A model generated the notes under the pieces. It made no database searches, was not told the origin of the DNA, and saw only the letters and a list, made by a program, of their open reading frames with translations. From NCBI RefSeq assembly GCF_016756535.1, contig NZ_AP023247.1:2604501-2668500 (forward strand): DNA of 64,000 nt, given 5' to 3'. Source of the stretch: Mesorhizobium sp. 131-2-1 (lineage in GTDB: Bacteria > Pseudomonadota > Alphaproteobacteria > Rhizobiales > Rhizobiaceae). Shown in pieces: positions 52,225 through 62,689 of this stretch (positions within the stretch are counted from its first letter, which is position 1; each line of letters starts with the position of its first letter). The translations under genes and the position numbers were made by a program.

Positions 52225-55200
52225 ATGATGAAGACATTGCGGCGCATCCTTCGCATCACCCTCTACACGCTGCTGATCGCGGTGGCGGCGGTGATCGGCG
52301 CGCTTGTCGTGCTGACCAAGACCGAGCGCGGGCGCGACAATCTCGCCGGCATCATCTCGAATCTGGCGTCGAGCGACGAGCGCAAGGTCACCGTCAGCGG
52401 CATAGACGGCATCTGGTCCGGTGCGCTCAGGCTCGACCATGTCGTGCTGGAAGACCGCGGCGGGCCCTGGCTGGTGGCGCGCAAGGTGGCGATCGACTGG
52501 TCGCCATGGGCGCTGCTGTCGAAGAACTTCAGCGCCGACCGCATCGGCGCCGAACGGCTGGAGCTGGCGCGGCTGCCGGTTGCGAGCACCAAGCCGGCGC
52601 AGAGCGGTACGACATCGCTGCCGGTTTCGCTCGACATAAGGCAGATCGACCTGCCGGAGATTGCGCTGGGCGAGGCGCTGGCCGGCAGCGGCATCGCCGA
52701 ACTTGCCGCCAAGGGATCGGTCAAGGCCGACGCCGCGCCGCTCGCGATCGATACGGTGCTCAACGTCACCCGCCATGACGGCAAGCAAGGCAATGTCGAC
52801 GCCAAGCTGCATTTCGCGCCGGCCGACAACAAGCTCGATCTCGATCTCAAGGCGTCGGAGCCGGCGGGCGGCATCATCGCCAATCTGCTCAAGCTGCCGG
52901 GTCAGCCGCCGGTCGAGATCGTGGTCTCGGGGACGGGGCCGCTGGCCAACTGGAGCGGCATCGGCACCTTCGTCGTCGACGGCCAGATCGTCACCCAGCT
53001 CACCGGCCGCCACCAACTGACCGACAAGGGCAACAGGATAGAGGCCAATGGCGACGGCGATTTCGAGCGCTTCCTGCCCGAAAAGCTGAAGCCGCTGTTT
53101 GTCGGCAAGACCAGTTTCGACGTCGCGGGAACCGCAACGACGGCCGGCGGCGTCGAGATCGAGCGCGCGAGCATCGAAAGCGACGCCGTGCATGGCGCAG
53201 CCGCCGGCATGGTCGATCCCAAGGGCGCCAGCGATCTCTCGGTCGAGCTCGCCGCCAAGGCCGAGCCCGTGGTGCTCGACGTCGGCACCAAGGCGCAGCC
53301 GGTGACGGTGGCGGTAAGGAACGCGACCGCGCGCGCCTTCGGCGACGGCAAGGCGCCGATGGTCGACATCGGCGCGTCGCTGGTTTCGGTGGCGGCGGGC
53401 GGCACGCAGCTCAACGATCTCACGGCCCAGATCCATTCCGACGGATTCGACATCCAGGACCGCAGCGGTCCGCTTGCCATCAAGCTGGCGGCCGGCGGCC
53501 TCAAGACCGACGTGGCGACGCTCGAGCCTCTGGTCACCGGCAAGCTCGTCGCCGATCTCGCCGGCAAGATCAGCAAAGAGGAGATTTCCCTCGACCAGGG
53601 TACGCTGCGCAGCGATGCGTTGAATGCGTCGCTTACGGCCACGGTTTCCCTCACCGATCTGGCGATGAAGCTTAAGATGAATGCCGATGCGGTGTCGAGC
53701 GCGCTGCCGCCGCAGGTCCGCTCGGTGCTCGGCGAGCGCGTGACGTTCTCGGCGACCGCCACCCGCGATCCGCAAGGCTCGTTCGCCGCCAATTCGTTGT
53801 CGCTGACTTCCGGTTCGCTCAGCGCCAGCGGCACCGCCAGTGCGCAAGGCTCGGACATCCAGGCCGACGTCAAGGGAACGCTGGGCGACGTCTCGGCGCT
53901 GTCGTCGCTGGCCGGCACGCCGCTTGCCGGGGGGATCAATTTCACGCTGACCGCAAGCGGCCCGCGCTTTGCGCCGGATTTTACGGTCGCGGCCGACAGC
54001 GCCAGCCTGACGGCGGCCGGCCGCACGGTGAAGGACATCAAGCTCTCGGCGAAGGGCAAGGCCGATATTGCCAGCCCCCAGGCCGACATCGCGCTGACCG
54101 GCAGCGTCGAGGAGCAGCCGCTGGACATCCGCGCGTCGCTGGTGACCAGCAACGGCAAACGCTCGATCAAGGGCCTCAGCCTGTCGCTTGGCGACAACAA
54201 GGTTTCAGGCGACCTAGCGCTCGAGGACGACTTCCTGCCGCTTGGAACGCTGACGCTGGCGGTGCCCGACATAGCGCAGCTGGCGGCGCTCGGCGGGCAG
54301 ACGGCGACCGGCGACATCAACGGCACTATCGCCTTCGCCAAGGAAGGCGAGGCGCCGACCGTCAGCATCAATGCCGCCAGTGGATCGATCGCGCGCGGCG
54401 AGGTGGCGGCGAAGGCGATCACCGTCAACGCGCTGATCGCCAACTATATTGAGAGCCCGGCGATATCAGGCACGATCAAGGCCGATACGGTGACGTCGGG
54501 AACCACTGTCGTCAGCGGCATCGGCTTCGACCTGAAGCGCGACGGCGACTGGACCAACTTCACCGGCGGCGCCACCATCGCCGGCATTCCGGCCACCGCC
54601 GCCGGCCGGGTCAAGATCGCGAACGGCACGACCAGTGTCGAGATCGCCTCGGGCGAGGCCACCGTTCGCGGCATCAAGGCGGCGATCGCCGGACCGTCTA
54701 GCCTCAGCATCGCCAATGGCGTGACCAGCATCGACAGGCTGGTGCTCGATCTCGGCGGCGGTTCGGTGACGCTCTCCGGCAAGGCTGGTCAGATGCTCGA
54801 CCTCGCGGCTACCTTCTCGGCGCTGCCGGCCGCCCTTGCCAATGATTTCTCGCCCGGGCTGGACGCCGCGGGTTTGCTCGACGGCACGGCGCAGGTCACG
54901 GGGTCGGCGGCAAGCCCGGACGTCCGCTTCAATGCGAAATTGACCGGTGCCGAGACCAGCCAGACCCGCCAGGCCGGACTCGGCCCGCTCAGCCTCAATG
55001 CTGCCGGAAGCTTCACCACCGCCGGCGGCATCGTCCTCGACCAGGCGACGCTTGCCGGCGAGAAGATCTCCGGCAGGGCTTCCGGCACCATCAATCCGAA
55101 CGGCGCCAGCGATTTCGCCCTCGACCTTGCCTCCACGGGTCCCAGCCTGCCGCTAGCGTTTGGCAGCGCGGAAAGCCCGATCAAGCTGGAACTGCAGGCG

Positions 55201-58200
55201 TTGTCAGTGAAGGCGGCGGGGCAGGGCACGCAGCCGAGGCTCGATATCTCCGCCGTCCTGCCCTCGGCGACCACGAATGTCACCAAATCCGAGGGCATCA
55301 CCCTTGCCCTGCATTCCGATACCTTCGACCTGAAGAGCCGTACGGGGCCGATTTCGGGCACGGTGACCGTGGAAACTATCGGGTTGGAGAATCCGACCAT
55401 CGCGCCGCTGATCGCCGGCAAGATCATCGCCAAGGTCGCCGGCAGCCTCGCGCCGGATGTCATCACCATCGACAGCGGTTCGGTGCAGGGTGCCGCGCTG
55501 GACAGCGCCTTCAGCGGCCGCGTCTCGCTTGCCGACGGCGCCATCGACCTCAACCTCAAGGCCGACGCGCTTTCCGCGGCGTTGCCGGCGGCGGCGCGCG
55601 GCGTGCTGGCCGAGCGGACGCAACTCAGCGCCACGCTGAAGCGCGATGCCCATGGCGGTGTCACCATCAGTCCGGTCAAACTGGCCTCCGGCGCGCTGAC
55701 CGCCGAGGGGCAGGCCAGCCTCGCGGACAACAAGCTCAGCGCCGACATCAAGGGCGCCCTGGCCGATATCTCGCTGCTGTCGAAGGACGCCAAGGGCGCA
55801 ATTGCCTTCGCGCTCACAGCGCAAGGGCCAAGCCTCGCGCCTGACCTGTCGCTGACGGTGAACAGCGACCGGCTTTCGGTGGCGGCGCGCGAGATCACCG
55901 GGCTGAACCTGACGGCCACCGGCAAGGCCGATGCCGCCAATCCGGCGGCCAACGTGCAACTGACCGGCAATGTCGCCGGGCAGGCGCTGCAAGGCAGCGC
56001 CGTGCTGGCGACCACAAATGGCAAGAGTGCGATCAACGGGCTGCTTTTGTCGCTCGGCAAGAACAGGATTTCGGGCGACCTCGCACTCGACGAGGCCTTC
56101 GTGCCTGAAGGCACCGTGGCGCTCGACCTGCCCGATATCGGCCCGCTGGCGGCGCTGGCGCTGGAAAGGGCCGAAGGCGACGTGCGCGGCACCATCGCGT
56201 TCACGAAGACGGCCAATAGGCCCAACGTCACCGTCAAAGCGACCACCGCCGCCATTTCGCGAGGCGATCTTTCTGCCCGCAACGTCGCCATCGACGCGCT
56301 GGTCGCCAACTACCTGGCCGCCCCAGTGATCTCGGGCAAGGTTCGCGCCGCCAGCATCACCTCGGGCGGCACCGTGGTCAGCGGCATCGATGTCGACCTG
56401 AAGCGCGACGGCGACTGGACCGGATTTTCCGGCGGCGCCACCGTCAAGGACATTCCGGCCCGGGCCACTGGGCGGGTGAAGGTGGCGAACGGCACCACCA
56501 CCATCGAGCTGGCCTCCGGCCAGGCGACCGTGCAGGGCATCAAGGCGGCGATCGCCCAGGCCTCGACGGTTAGCATCGCCAACGGCACGACGAGCCTGGA
56601 CAGGCTGGTGCTCAATCTCGGTGGCGGCACCGCGACGGTGACCGGCAAGGTCGGGCAGGCGCTCGACATCAACGCCACGCTGGCCAAGGTGCCTGCCTCG
56701 CTCGCCAACAGCTTCTCTCGCGGCCTCGATGCCGCTGGCTCGATCTCGGGCACGGTGAAGGTGACCGGCGCGCCGGCCAATCCGTCCGTTGCCTTCAACA
56801 TCAATGCCGGTGGCGTGCAGACCGCGCAGACGCGGAGCGCCGGCCTTGGCGGCATGACCATCTCCTCTTCCGGAACCTTCGCCGGCAGGAAGCTCGCCTT
56901 CGACGCCAACATCAGCGATGGAGCGGGCCTTGGTCTCAAGGGCGGCGGCACGGTGACGACCGCGGGCACGCCGGCGCTTGTGCTCGATTTTTCAGGCAAG
57001 GTGCCTTTCTCCTTCCTTGCCGCAAAGCTCGCCGCGCAAGGCCTGTCACTGACCGGCACCGCCAACGTCAACGTGCAGGTGCGCGGACCGGCGACGTCGC
57101 CGGTCATCGGCGGCACGGTCAGCACATCGGGCGCCCGACTGGTCGACGCGCGTTCGGGCCTTGCCGTCAACGACATCGCCGCCGACGTCTCGATCGGCGC
57201 CGGCGTCGCCAGGATCAACCGGCTGACCGGCACGCTGTCGACGCGCGGCAGCCTGTCGGCCAGCGGCACGGTCGGGATCAATCCGGCGCAAGGCTTCCCG
57301 GCCGACCTGTCGGTCAAGCTCACTGATGGCCGCTATACGGACGGCCGGGTGGTCACCGCCAATCTCGGCGGCGACCTGACCATCAAGGGGCCGCTAGCCT
57401 CGGCGCCGGTGATCGCGGGCACCATCAACCTGGCCAAGACCGTTATCACCGTTCCGGAGAAATTGCCGGGGTCGCTGGCGGCGCTCAACGTCAAGCACAA
57501 GAACGCGCCCGCCGCGGTGCGCGCGCAGGACAACGCGCTTCGCCCGGCGACGACGAGCGGCGGCGGTGGCGGCAGCGGCCTCACGCTGGACGTCACCGTC
57601 AACGCGCCGAACCAGATATTCATCCAGGGCCGGGGCGTCGACGCCGAGCTTGGCGGCTCACTCAAGTTGACCGGTCCGGCCTCCTCGCCGCATGCCGTCG
57701 GCACCTTCACCTTGCAGCGCGGGCGGCTGTCGATCCTCGCCAAGCGGCTGACCTTCACCGAGGGAACGGTCGGCTTCTCCGGTTCGCTCGTGCCCTACCT
57801 CAACCTGACGGCGACCACGACGACCAGCAGCGCCACCGTCACCATCGTGGTGTCGGGCGAGGCGACCAATCCGAAATTCACCTTCTCCTCGACGCCGGCG
57901 CTGCCGGAGGACGAGGTCTTGGCGCAGCTTATCTTTGGCCGCTCGATGTCGAACCTGTCGCCGCTGCAGATCGCGCAGCTGGCGGAGGCCGCCGCGCAAC
58001 TGGCCGGCGTCGGCGGCTCGACCTCGCTGCTCGAGAACCTGCGCAGCGCGATCGGTGTCGACGACCTCGATGTGACTACCGACGAGAAGGGCGGCACTGC
58101 CGTCTCGGCGGGCAAATACCTCAACGACCGCACCTATGTGACGATCCAGAAGGGCGACAAGCCGGGTTCGGGCAAGGCGGCGATCGACCTCAATGTCGGG

Positions 58201-58278
58201 CGCGGCGTCAAGCTGCGCGGCGAGGCCACCGACGCCGGCGAGGCCAAGGGCGGCATCTTCTATGAGAAGGAATATTGA
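52225..58278 (+). CDS. tamB: Translocation and assembly module inner-membrane-anchored protein TamB, long form
   Basis: 2017 residues, longer than the roughly 1250-1600 of most TamB proteins. One membrane anchor at about 10-30 is followed by a very long beta-rich span and the conserved C-terminal DUF490/TamB domain (GTFTLQRGRLSILAKRLTFTEG; PEDEVLAQLIFGRSMSNLSPLQIAQLAEA). A segment of about 620 residues is duplicated: the block around DLKRDGDWTNFTGG recurs as DLKRDGDWTGFSGG 622 residues later, with matching sequence on both sides. The start ATG abuts the tamA stop. The protein should bridge the periplasm to TamA; a longer hydrophobic groove is expected from the duplication. Confidence 0.93.
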   Translation: MMKTLRRILRITLYTLLIAVAAVIGALVVLTKTERGRDNLAGIISNLASSDERKVTVSGIDGIWSGALRLDHVVLEDRGGPWLVARKVAIDWSPWALLSKNFSADRIGAERLELARLPVASTKPAQSGTTSLPVSLDIRQIDLPEIALGEALAGSGIAELAAKGSVKADAAPLAIDTVLNVTRHDGKQGNVDAKLHFAPADNKLDLDLKASEPAGGIIANLLKLPGQPPVEIVVSGTGPLANWSGIGTFVVDGQIVTQLTGRHQLTDKGNRIEANGDGDFERFLPEKLKPLFVGKTSFDVAGTATTAGGVEIERASIESDAVHGAAAGMVDPKGASDLSVELAAKAEPVVLDVGTKAQPVTVAVRNATARAFGDGKAPMVDIGASLVSVAAGGTQLNDLTAQIHSDGFDIQDRSGPLAIKLAAGGLKTDVATLEPLVTGKLVADLAGKISKEEISLDQGTLRSDALNASLTATVSLTDLAMKLKMNADAVSSALPPQVRSVLGERVTFSATATRDPQGSFAANSLSLTSGSLSASGTASAQGSDIQADVKGTLGDVSALSSLAGTPLAGGINFTLTASGPRFAPDFTVAADSASLTAAGRTVKDIKLSAKGKADIASPQADIALTGSVEEQPLDIRASLVTSNGKRSIKGLSLSLGDNKVSGDLALEDDFLPLGTLTLAVPDIAQLAALGGQTATGDINGTIAFAKEGEAPTVSINAASGSIARGEVAAKAITVNALIANYIESPAISGTIKADTVTSGTTVVSGIGFDLKRDGDWTNFTGGATIAGIPATAAGRVKIANGTTSVEIASGEATVRGIKAAIAGPSSLSIANGVTSIDRLVLDLGGGSVTLSGKAGQMLDLAATFSALPAALANDFSPGLDAAGLLDGTAQVTGSAASPDVRFNAKLTGAETSQTRQAGLGPLSLNAAGSFTTAGGIVLDQATLAGEKISGRASGTINPNGASDFALDLASTGPSLPLAFGSAESPIKLELQALSVKAAGQGTQPRLDISAVLPSATTNVTKSEGITLALHSDTFDLKSRTGPISGTVTVETIGLENPTIAPLIAGKIIAKVAGSLAPDVITIDSGSVQGAALDSAFSGRVSLADGAIDLNLKADALSAALPAAARGVLAERTQLSATLKRDAHGGVTISPVKLASGALTAEGQASLADNKLSADIKGALADISLLSKDAKGAIAFALTAQGPSLAPDLSLTVNSDRLSVAAREITGLNLTATGKADAANPAANVQLTGNVAGQALQGSAVLATTNGKSAINGLLLSLGKNRISGDLALDEAFVPEGTVALDLPDIGPLAALALERAEGDVRGTIAFTKTANRPNVTVKATTAAISRGDLSARNVAIDALVANYLAAPVISGKVRAASITSGGTVVSGIDVDLKRDGDWTGFSGGATVKDIPARATGRVKVANGTTTIELASGQATVQGIKAAIAQASTVSIANGTTSLDRLVLNLGGGTATVTGKVGQALDINATLAKVPASLANSFSRGLDAAGSISGTVKVTGAPANPSVAFNINAGGVQTAQTRSAGLGGMTISSSGTFAGRKLAFDANISDGAGLGLKGGGTVTTAGTPALVLDFSGKVPFSFLAAKLAAQGLSLTGTANVNVQVRGPATSPVIGGTVSTSGARLVDARSGLAVNDIAADVSIGAGVARINRLTGTLSTRGSLSASGTVGINPAQGFPADLSVKLTDGRYTDGRVVTANLGGDLTIKGPLASAPVIAGTINLAKTVITVPEKLPGSLAALNVKHKNAPAAVRAQDNALRPATTSGGGGGSGLTLDVTVNAPNQIFIQGRGVDAELGGSLKLTGPASSPHAVGTFTLQRGRLSILAKRLTFTEGTVGFSGSLVPYLNLTATTTTSSATVTIVVSGEATNPKFTFSSTPALPEDEVLAQLIFGRSMSNLSPLQIAQLAEAAAQLAGVGGSTSLLENLRSAIGVDDLDVTTDEKGGTAVSAGKYLNDRTYVTIQKGDKPGSGKAAIDLNVGRGVKLRGEATDAGEAKGGIFYEKEY

Positions 58279-58552
58279 ACCCTGTCGCCGGCGAGGCAGC
58301 CTTTGGCGCTATCGCAACAGGCGGGCTGGCGCTGTCCTATGGCGCTTGAATGCCGCAGTTTAGTCGTTTGCGCATAATCGAATGAAATCTGCGGCGCAGT
58401 AGCAAATTTGCGTCAAGACTGTCGCTATCGCGCGAACCGCCCTCTTTCCAAAGTTGCACATTCGCCAACATGTTCCCAGTCCAGACCGTCTTTGACATCA
58501 CGGTCCGGATGCGGAATGTTACAAGGCGGAAAGCCAACAATGGGAGTTAATC

Positions 58553-60208
58553 ATGGCAATCTACAAATCTAACGGTGACCGCGTTCCGGATCACATCCTG
58601 GCCATGGCCGAAGAAGCCAAGGCAGGCAAGGTGGACCGCCGCGAGTTCCTGGCGCTCGCCAGCGTTTTCGGTGCGTCCACCGCGATGGCCTACGGCATGC
58701 TCGGTCTTGCGGTGCCGACCGAGGCGCGAGCCGAGGATGCGCCCAAGAAAGGTGGCATCCTGAAGGTCGCCCAGTGGATCAAGGATCCCAAGGACCCGCG
58801 CAAATCCGACTGGTCGGAGATCGCCAATGCCGAGCGCCAGGCGCTCGAGCCGCTGGTCAAGTACACCACCGAATACACGTTCCGTCCCTATCTGCTTGAG
58901 AGCTGGGACGTGAATGACGATGCCACCGAATACGTGCTGCATGTGCGCAAGGGCGTCACCTGGCACAATGGCGATGCGTTCACGGCCGACGACGTGGTGC
59001 ACAACTTCAACCGTTGGGGCGAGAAGGCCGCCGAAGGCAATTCCATGCCTGGCCGTCTTGGCACGCTGTTTGACGACAAGGCCGGCAAGCTGCGCGAAGG
59101 CGCGGTCACCAAGGTCGACGACATGACGGTCAAGCTGTCGCTGACCAAGCCCGACATCTCGATCATTCCCGGCATTTGCGACTATGTTGCCCTGGTCGTC
59201 CACAAGTCATTCGACGAAAAGGGCGGCGACTTCAAAGCCTGCCCGATCGGCACCGGTCCGTTCGAGCTCGTCTCGTACGACGTTGGTCAGAAGGTGGTCT
59301 ACAAGCGCCGCGCAGACAACAAGTGGTGGGACGGTGAGGTCTATCTCGACGGCATCGAGTTCGTCGACTACGGCACCGATCCGGCAGCCATGGTCAGCGC
59401 CTTCGAGGCGGGTGAAGTCCACACCAATTTCGAGACTTCGGCTGACTATGTGTCGATCCTCGACGGCATGGACCTGGTGAAGTCGGAAGTGGTAACGGCC
59501 TCGACCATCGTCTGCCGCACCAACGTGACGAACAAGCCTTACGACAACGAGAAGGTTCGCAAGGCGCTGCAGCTCGCGGTCGACAACAATGTCGTCCTTC
59601 AGCTTGGTTACGGCAACGCCGGTTCGGTCGCCGAAAACCACCATGTCTGCCAGATCCACCCGGAGTACTACGAACTGCCGAAGATCGCCCGCGATCCGGC
59701 CAAGGCGAAGGCTATGATGGCCGAAGCCGGCCAGGCCGACTTCGAGCACGAGCTGATCACGGTGGACGAGGACTGGCACAAGAACACCGGCGATGCCATC
59801 GCCGCCCAGCTGCGCGACGCCGGCATCAAGGTGAAGCGCACGGTGCTGCCGGGTTCGACCTTCTGGAACGACTGGCTGAAGTACCCGCTGTCGATGACCA
59901 ACTGGAACATGCGGCCGCTCGGCGTCCAGGTTCTGGCTCTGGCCTACCGTACCGGCGAGGCCTGGAACGAGACGGCTTGGGCCAACGCCGACTGGGACGC
60001 CAAGCTCAACGCCGCGCTTTCGGTCGCCGACGCGGCCAAGCGCAAGGATATGATGAAGGATATCGAGCAGATCCTGCAGGATTCCGGCATCATCATCCAG
60101 CCTTACTGGCGCAAGCTCTACAGCCACTCGGTTGCTGCCGTCAAAAACTACAAGATGCACCCGACCTTCGAGCGCGACTACGGCAAGATCTGGCTTGACC
60201 AGGCCTGA
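58553..60208 (+). CDS. Peptide/nickel-type ABC transporter substrate-binding protein (SBP family 5), Tat-exported
   Basis: 551 residues of the SBP_bac_5 class (dipeptide/oligopeptide/nickel binding), with [29 protein letters not shown] as family signature. The N-terminus carries a twin-arginine motif DRREFLA (R29, R30) followed by a hydrophobic stretch and an ARAEDA cleavage region, so export is by the Tat route. GGGAG precedes the ATG. The gap before it (58279-58552) has no gene. A 13-bp hairpin follows 11 bp after the stop. The downstream permeases and fused ATPase complete the importer. The ligand is unknown. Confidence 0.92.
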   Translation: MAIYKSNGDRVPDHILAMAEEAKAGKVDRREFLALASVFGASTAMAYGMLGLAVPTEARAEDAPKKGGILKVAQWIKDPKDPRKSDWSEIANAERQALEPLVKYTTEYTFRPYLLESWDVNDDATEYVLHVRKGVTWHNGDAFTADDVVHNFNRWGEKAAEGNSMPGRLGTLFDDKAGKLREGAVTKVDDMTVKLSLTKPDISIIPGICDYVALVVHKSFDEKGGDFKACPIGTGPFELVSYDVGQKVVYKRRADNKWWDGEVYLDGIEFVDYGTDPAAMVSAFEAGEVHTNFETSADYVSILDGMDLVKSEVVTASTIVCRTNVTNKPYDNEKVRKALQLAVDNNVVLQLGYGNAGSVAENHHVCQIHPEYYELPKIARDPAKAKAMMAEAGQADFEHELITVDEDWHKNTGDAIAAQLRDAGIKVKRTVLPGSTFWNDWLKYPLSMTNWNMRPLGVQVLALAYRTGEAWNETAWANADWDAKLNAALSVADAAKRKDMMKDIEQILQDSGIIIQPYWRKLYSHSVAAVKNYKMHPTFERDYGKIWLDQA

Positions 60209-60219
60209 TCAGGGCGATC

Positions 60220-60248
60220 GGGGAAAGGGGCGGCTCGCCCCTTTCCCC
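60220..60248 (+). terminator. 13-bp hairpin after the peptide-binding protein gene
   Basis: GGGGAAAGGGGCG pairs perfectly with CGCCCCTTTCCCC around a 3-base loop, followed by TCGCTCTTGC. The first permease gene begins 186 bp later, so this may be a partial terminator that favours the binding protein. Confidence 0.65.
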
Positions 60249-60434
60249 TCGCTCTTGCATGGTTTCAAAACCCGAAAGTCGGCGCAGCAAAAAGTTGCGG
60301 ACTCTTCGGACATGGTCATGCAATAAAACAGAGTTGATCGCATCCGAGGGCCTGTCTAGCAGCCAGCTTGCCGTTACGGCGGAGGTGGTTGTCCAGCAGG
60401 CTCCAACCCCAACCAGACCGGCAGGGGGGCCGCC

Positions 60435-61469
60435 ATGCTTTCTTTCATCCTCAGGCGTCTTGGCACGATGGCATTGACGATGCTGTGCCTGACGTTGGTC
60501 GTCTTCTTTCTGATCAACCTCGATCCGAATCTGAAGAAGCTGGCGATCAGCCAGACTGAAATGCATACCTCCGCCGAGCAGCTCGAAAACTGGCTGGCCG
60601 AACATGGCTACCGCCAAAACTTCTTCGTCCGCTATGGTCAGTGGCTAGGCCTTCTGCCCAAGCAGCCGGTGGCCGACCCGGCGACGGGCAAGCCCGCGCA
60701 ACGCTTCTCCTTCTGCAACGATCCGGTCGTGCCGACCTATTCCGGCATTCTTCAAGGCGACTTCGGCTGCTCGACCAAGTTCAAGACGACGGTGGCCTCG
60801 AAGCTGTTCCCGGCACTCAGCGCGACCGGCATCCTGATGCTCTGCGTCCTGCTGGTGATGGTCCCGATCTCGCTTCTGGTCGGCATCCTTGCCGGCATGC
60901 GCGAGGGCTCGCGTACCGACCGCACTCTGTCGGTGGCCTCGATCGCGTCGACAGCGACGCCCGAATATGTCTCGGGCGTCATCTTCACCGTCATCTTCGC
61001 ATCCTGGCTCGGCTGGCTGAACGGCTCGGCCGCCTCGGCGAGCCAAGGCATCACCTTCTACAATTTCACATTGCCGGTGATGACGCTGGCGATCTACGGC
61101 ATCGGCTATATTGCGCGCATGACCCGCGCCTCGATGGTCGAGGTGATGACGCAGCAATATATCCGCACCGCTCGGCTGAAGGGCCTCTCTTTCGGCAGCG
61201 TCGTGGTCAAGCACGCGCTACGCAACGCGCTGATCGCGCCGTTCACCGTCATCATGCTGCAATTCCCCTGGCTGCTCACCGGCGTCGTCATCGTCGAGGT
61301 GATGTTCCGCTACCAGGGCTTCGGCTACACGCTGGTCGAGGCGGCCGGCAACAACGACATCGACCTTCTGCTCGGCTGCTCGCTGGTTTCGGTGTTCATC
61401 GTCCTGATCACGCAGCTCATCTCCGATGTCGGTTACGCGTTTCTCAATCCGCGCATCAGAGTTCAGTAG
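60435..61469 (+). CDS. Peptide-type ABC transporter permease (DppB-like)
   Basis: 344 residues. An N-terminal helix (LRRLGTMALTMLCLTLVVFFLINL) is followed by a periplasmic insert and the permease core; the EAA loop is YIRTARLKGLSFGSVVVKHALRNALI, a DppB/OppB hallmark. The ATG at 60435 follows a GGGGGG-type site. It is 12 bp before the second permease gene, so the operon is tight here. Confidence 0.92.
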   Translation: MLSFILRRLGTMALTMLCLTLVVFFLINLDPNLKKLAISQTEMHTSAEQLENWLAEHGYRQNFFVRYGQWLGLLPKQPVADPATGKPAQRFSFCNDPVVPTYSGILQGDFGCSTKFKTTVASKLFPALSATGILMLCVLLVMVPISLLVGILAGMREGSRTDRTLSVASIASTATPEYVSGVIFTVIFASWLGWLNGSAASASQGITFYNFTLPVMTLAIYGIGYIARMTRASMVEVMTQQYIRTARLKGLSFGSVVVKHALRNALIAPFTVIMLQFPWLLTGVVIVEVMFRYQGFGYTLVEAAGNNDIDLLLGCSLVSVFIVLITQLISDVGYAFLNPRIRVQ

Positions 61470-61481
61470 GGGGCGAAGCGG

Positions 61482-62639
61482 ATGCAGCTCGAATATATCA
61501 ACGCCTTCAATGTCGTGCTCGGCGTCATCTCCCGGTTTTGGCCGGTCTGGGTCGCGCTCGCCATCGTCATGGGGGCCAGCTTCGCTTACAAGAAGAGGCT
61601 CGGCCTCTACGGCCAGCTGTTCGACAGCGGCGTCGGTATCGTCGGGGTCGGTATCTGCCTGTTCTGGCTGTTCACGGCGATCTTCGCCTCGACCATCTCG
61701 CCCTTCGATCCGCTGGCACAGGTGCCGGTGATGAAGGACGCGCTGCCCGGAGCGATCGAACCGACGTCGAAACTCATCTACTATTTCGGCGGCGACAAGC
61801 TTGCCCGCGACGTGTTCTCGCGCATGGTCTACGGCAGCCAGATCGTGCTGATCATCGCTCCGGCGGCAACCGGTTTCGCGCTGATGGTCGGCATCACGCT
61901 CGGCCTGCCGGCTGGCTACTATGGTGGCAAGATCGACACCCTCCTGTCCTTCCTCGCCAATCTGGTGCTGGCCTTCCCGGTCATCCTGCTGTTTTACCTG
62001 CTGGTGACGCCGGGCATCATGGACACGCCGATCCCTTACGCGATGGCCGGGCTGTTCTTCCTATTTCCGATCATTTTCTTCAGCGTCTTGTTCTGGACGC
62101 GCTTCAAGAACCGGCCGGACCGCCTCTATATCCTGCTTGGCATCACACTCGTCGTCGGCGGCTGGATCTATGCCGGCCTGGTCTTCGACAAGGATCCGCT
62201 GCACATCGTGCATATCGATCCCAACCAGCTCAACATCTTCGTGGCGGTGGTGTTCGCCTCCAGTCCCGGCGTGTTCCGCATCGTGCGCGGGCTGACCATG
62301 GACATCAAGACGCGCGACTATGTGGCGGCGGCGCAGACGCGCGGTGAATCGCCCTGGTACATCATGCTGTGGGAGATCCTGCCCAATGCGCGCGGGCCGC
62401 TGATCGTCGATGCGTGCCTGCGCATCGGCTACACCACGATCCTGCTCGGTACGCTTGGCTATTTCGGCCTCGGGCTGGCGCCCGAGAGCCCGGACTGGGG
62501 CACGGCGATCAAGGATGCCAGCCGCCTGCTGCGCTCCTTCATCCACCCGGCGCTGCCACCGACGATCGCGCTGATGTCGTTCGTGCTGGGCCTGAACCTG
62601 CTGGCCGATTCCCTGCGCGAACAGTCGATGAAGGATTGA
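61482..62639 (+). CDS. Peptide-type ABC transporter permease (DppC-like)
   Basis: 385 residues, longer than the usual 280-300 of DppC. The extra length is an N-terminal soluble/helix part and a middle insert of hydrophobic segments (about 190-240: FFLFPIIFFSVLFWTRF, LYILLGITLVVGGWIYAGLVF). The EAA-type loop DYVAAAQTRGESPWYIMLWEILPNA is present. GGGGG precedes the ATG. It pairs with the DppB-like permease. Confidence 0.92.
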   Translation: MQLEYINAFNVVLGVISRFWPVWVALAIVMGASFAYKKRLGLYGQLFDSGVGIVGVGICLFWLFTAIFASTISPFDPLAQVPVMKDALPGAIEPTSKLIYYFGGDKLARDVFSRMVYGSQIVLIIAPAATGFALMVGITLGLPAGYYGGKIDTLLSFLANLVLAFPVILLFYLLVTPGIMDTPIPYAMAGLFFLFPIIFFSVLFWTRFKNRPDRLYILLGITLVVGGWIYAGLVFDKDPLHIVHIDPNQLNIFVAVVFASSPGVFRIVRGLTMDIKTRDYVAAAQTRGESPWYIMLWEILPNARGPLIVDACLRIGYTTILLGTLGYFGLGLAPESPDWGTAIKDASRLLRSFIHPALPPTIALMSFVLGLNLLADSLREQSMKD

Positions 62640-62689
62640 TGGCGGGGTTTTTGGCCCCATCTTCCAAGAACCAAGGATTGGAGCGACCC

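Noticed and set aside
50320..53847. A 1175-codon open frame on the minus strand across tamA and tamB
   Set aside because: It lies fully antisense to two clear genes; long antisense frames are normal in GC-rich codon-biased DNA, and its peptide is Arg/Gly/Asp-rich without domain motifs.
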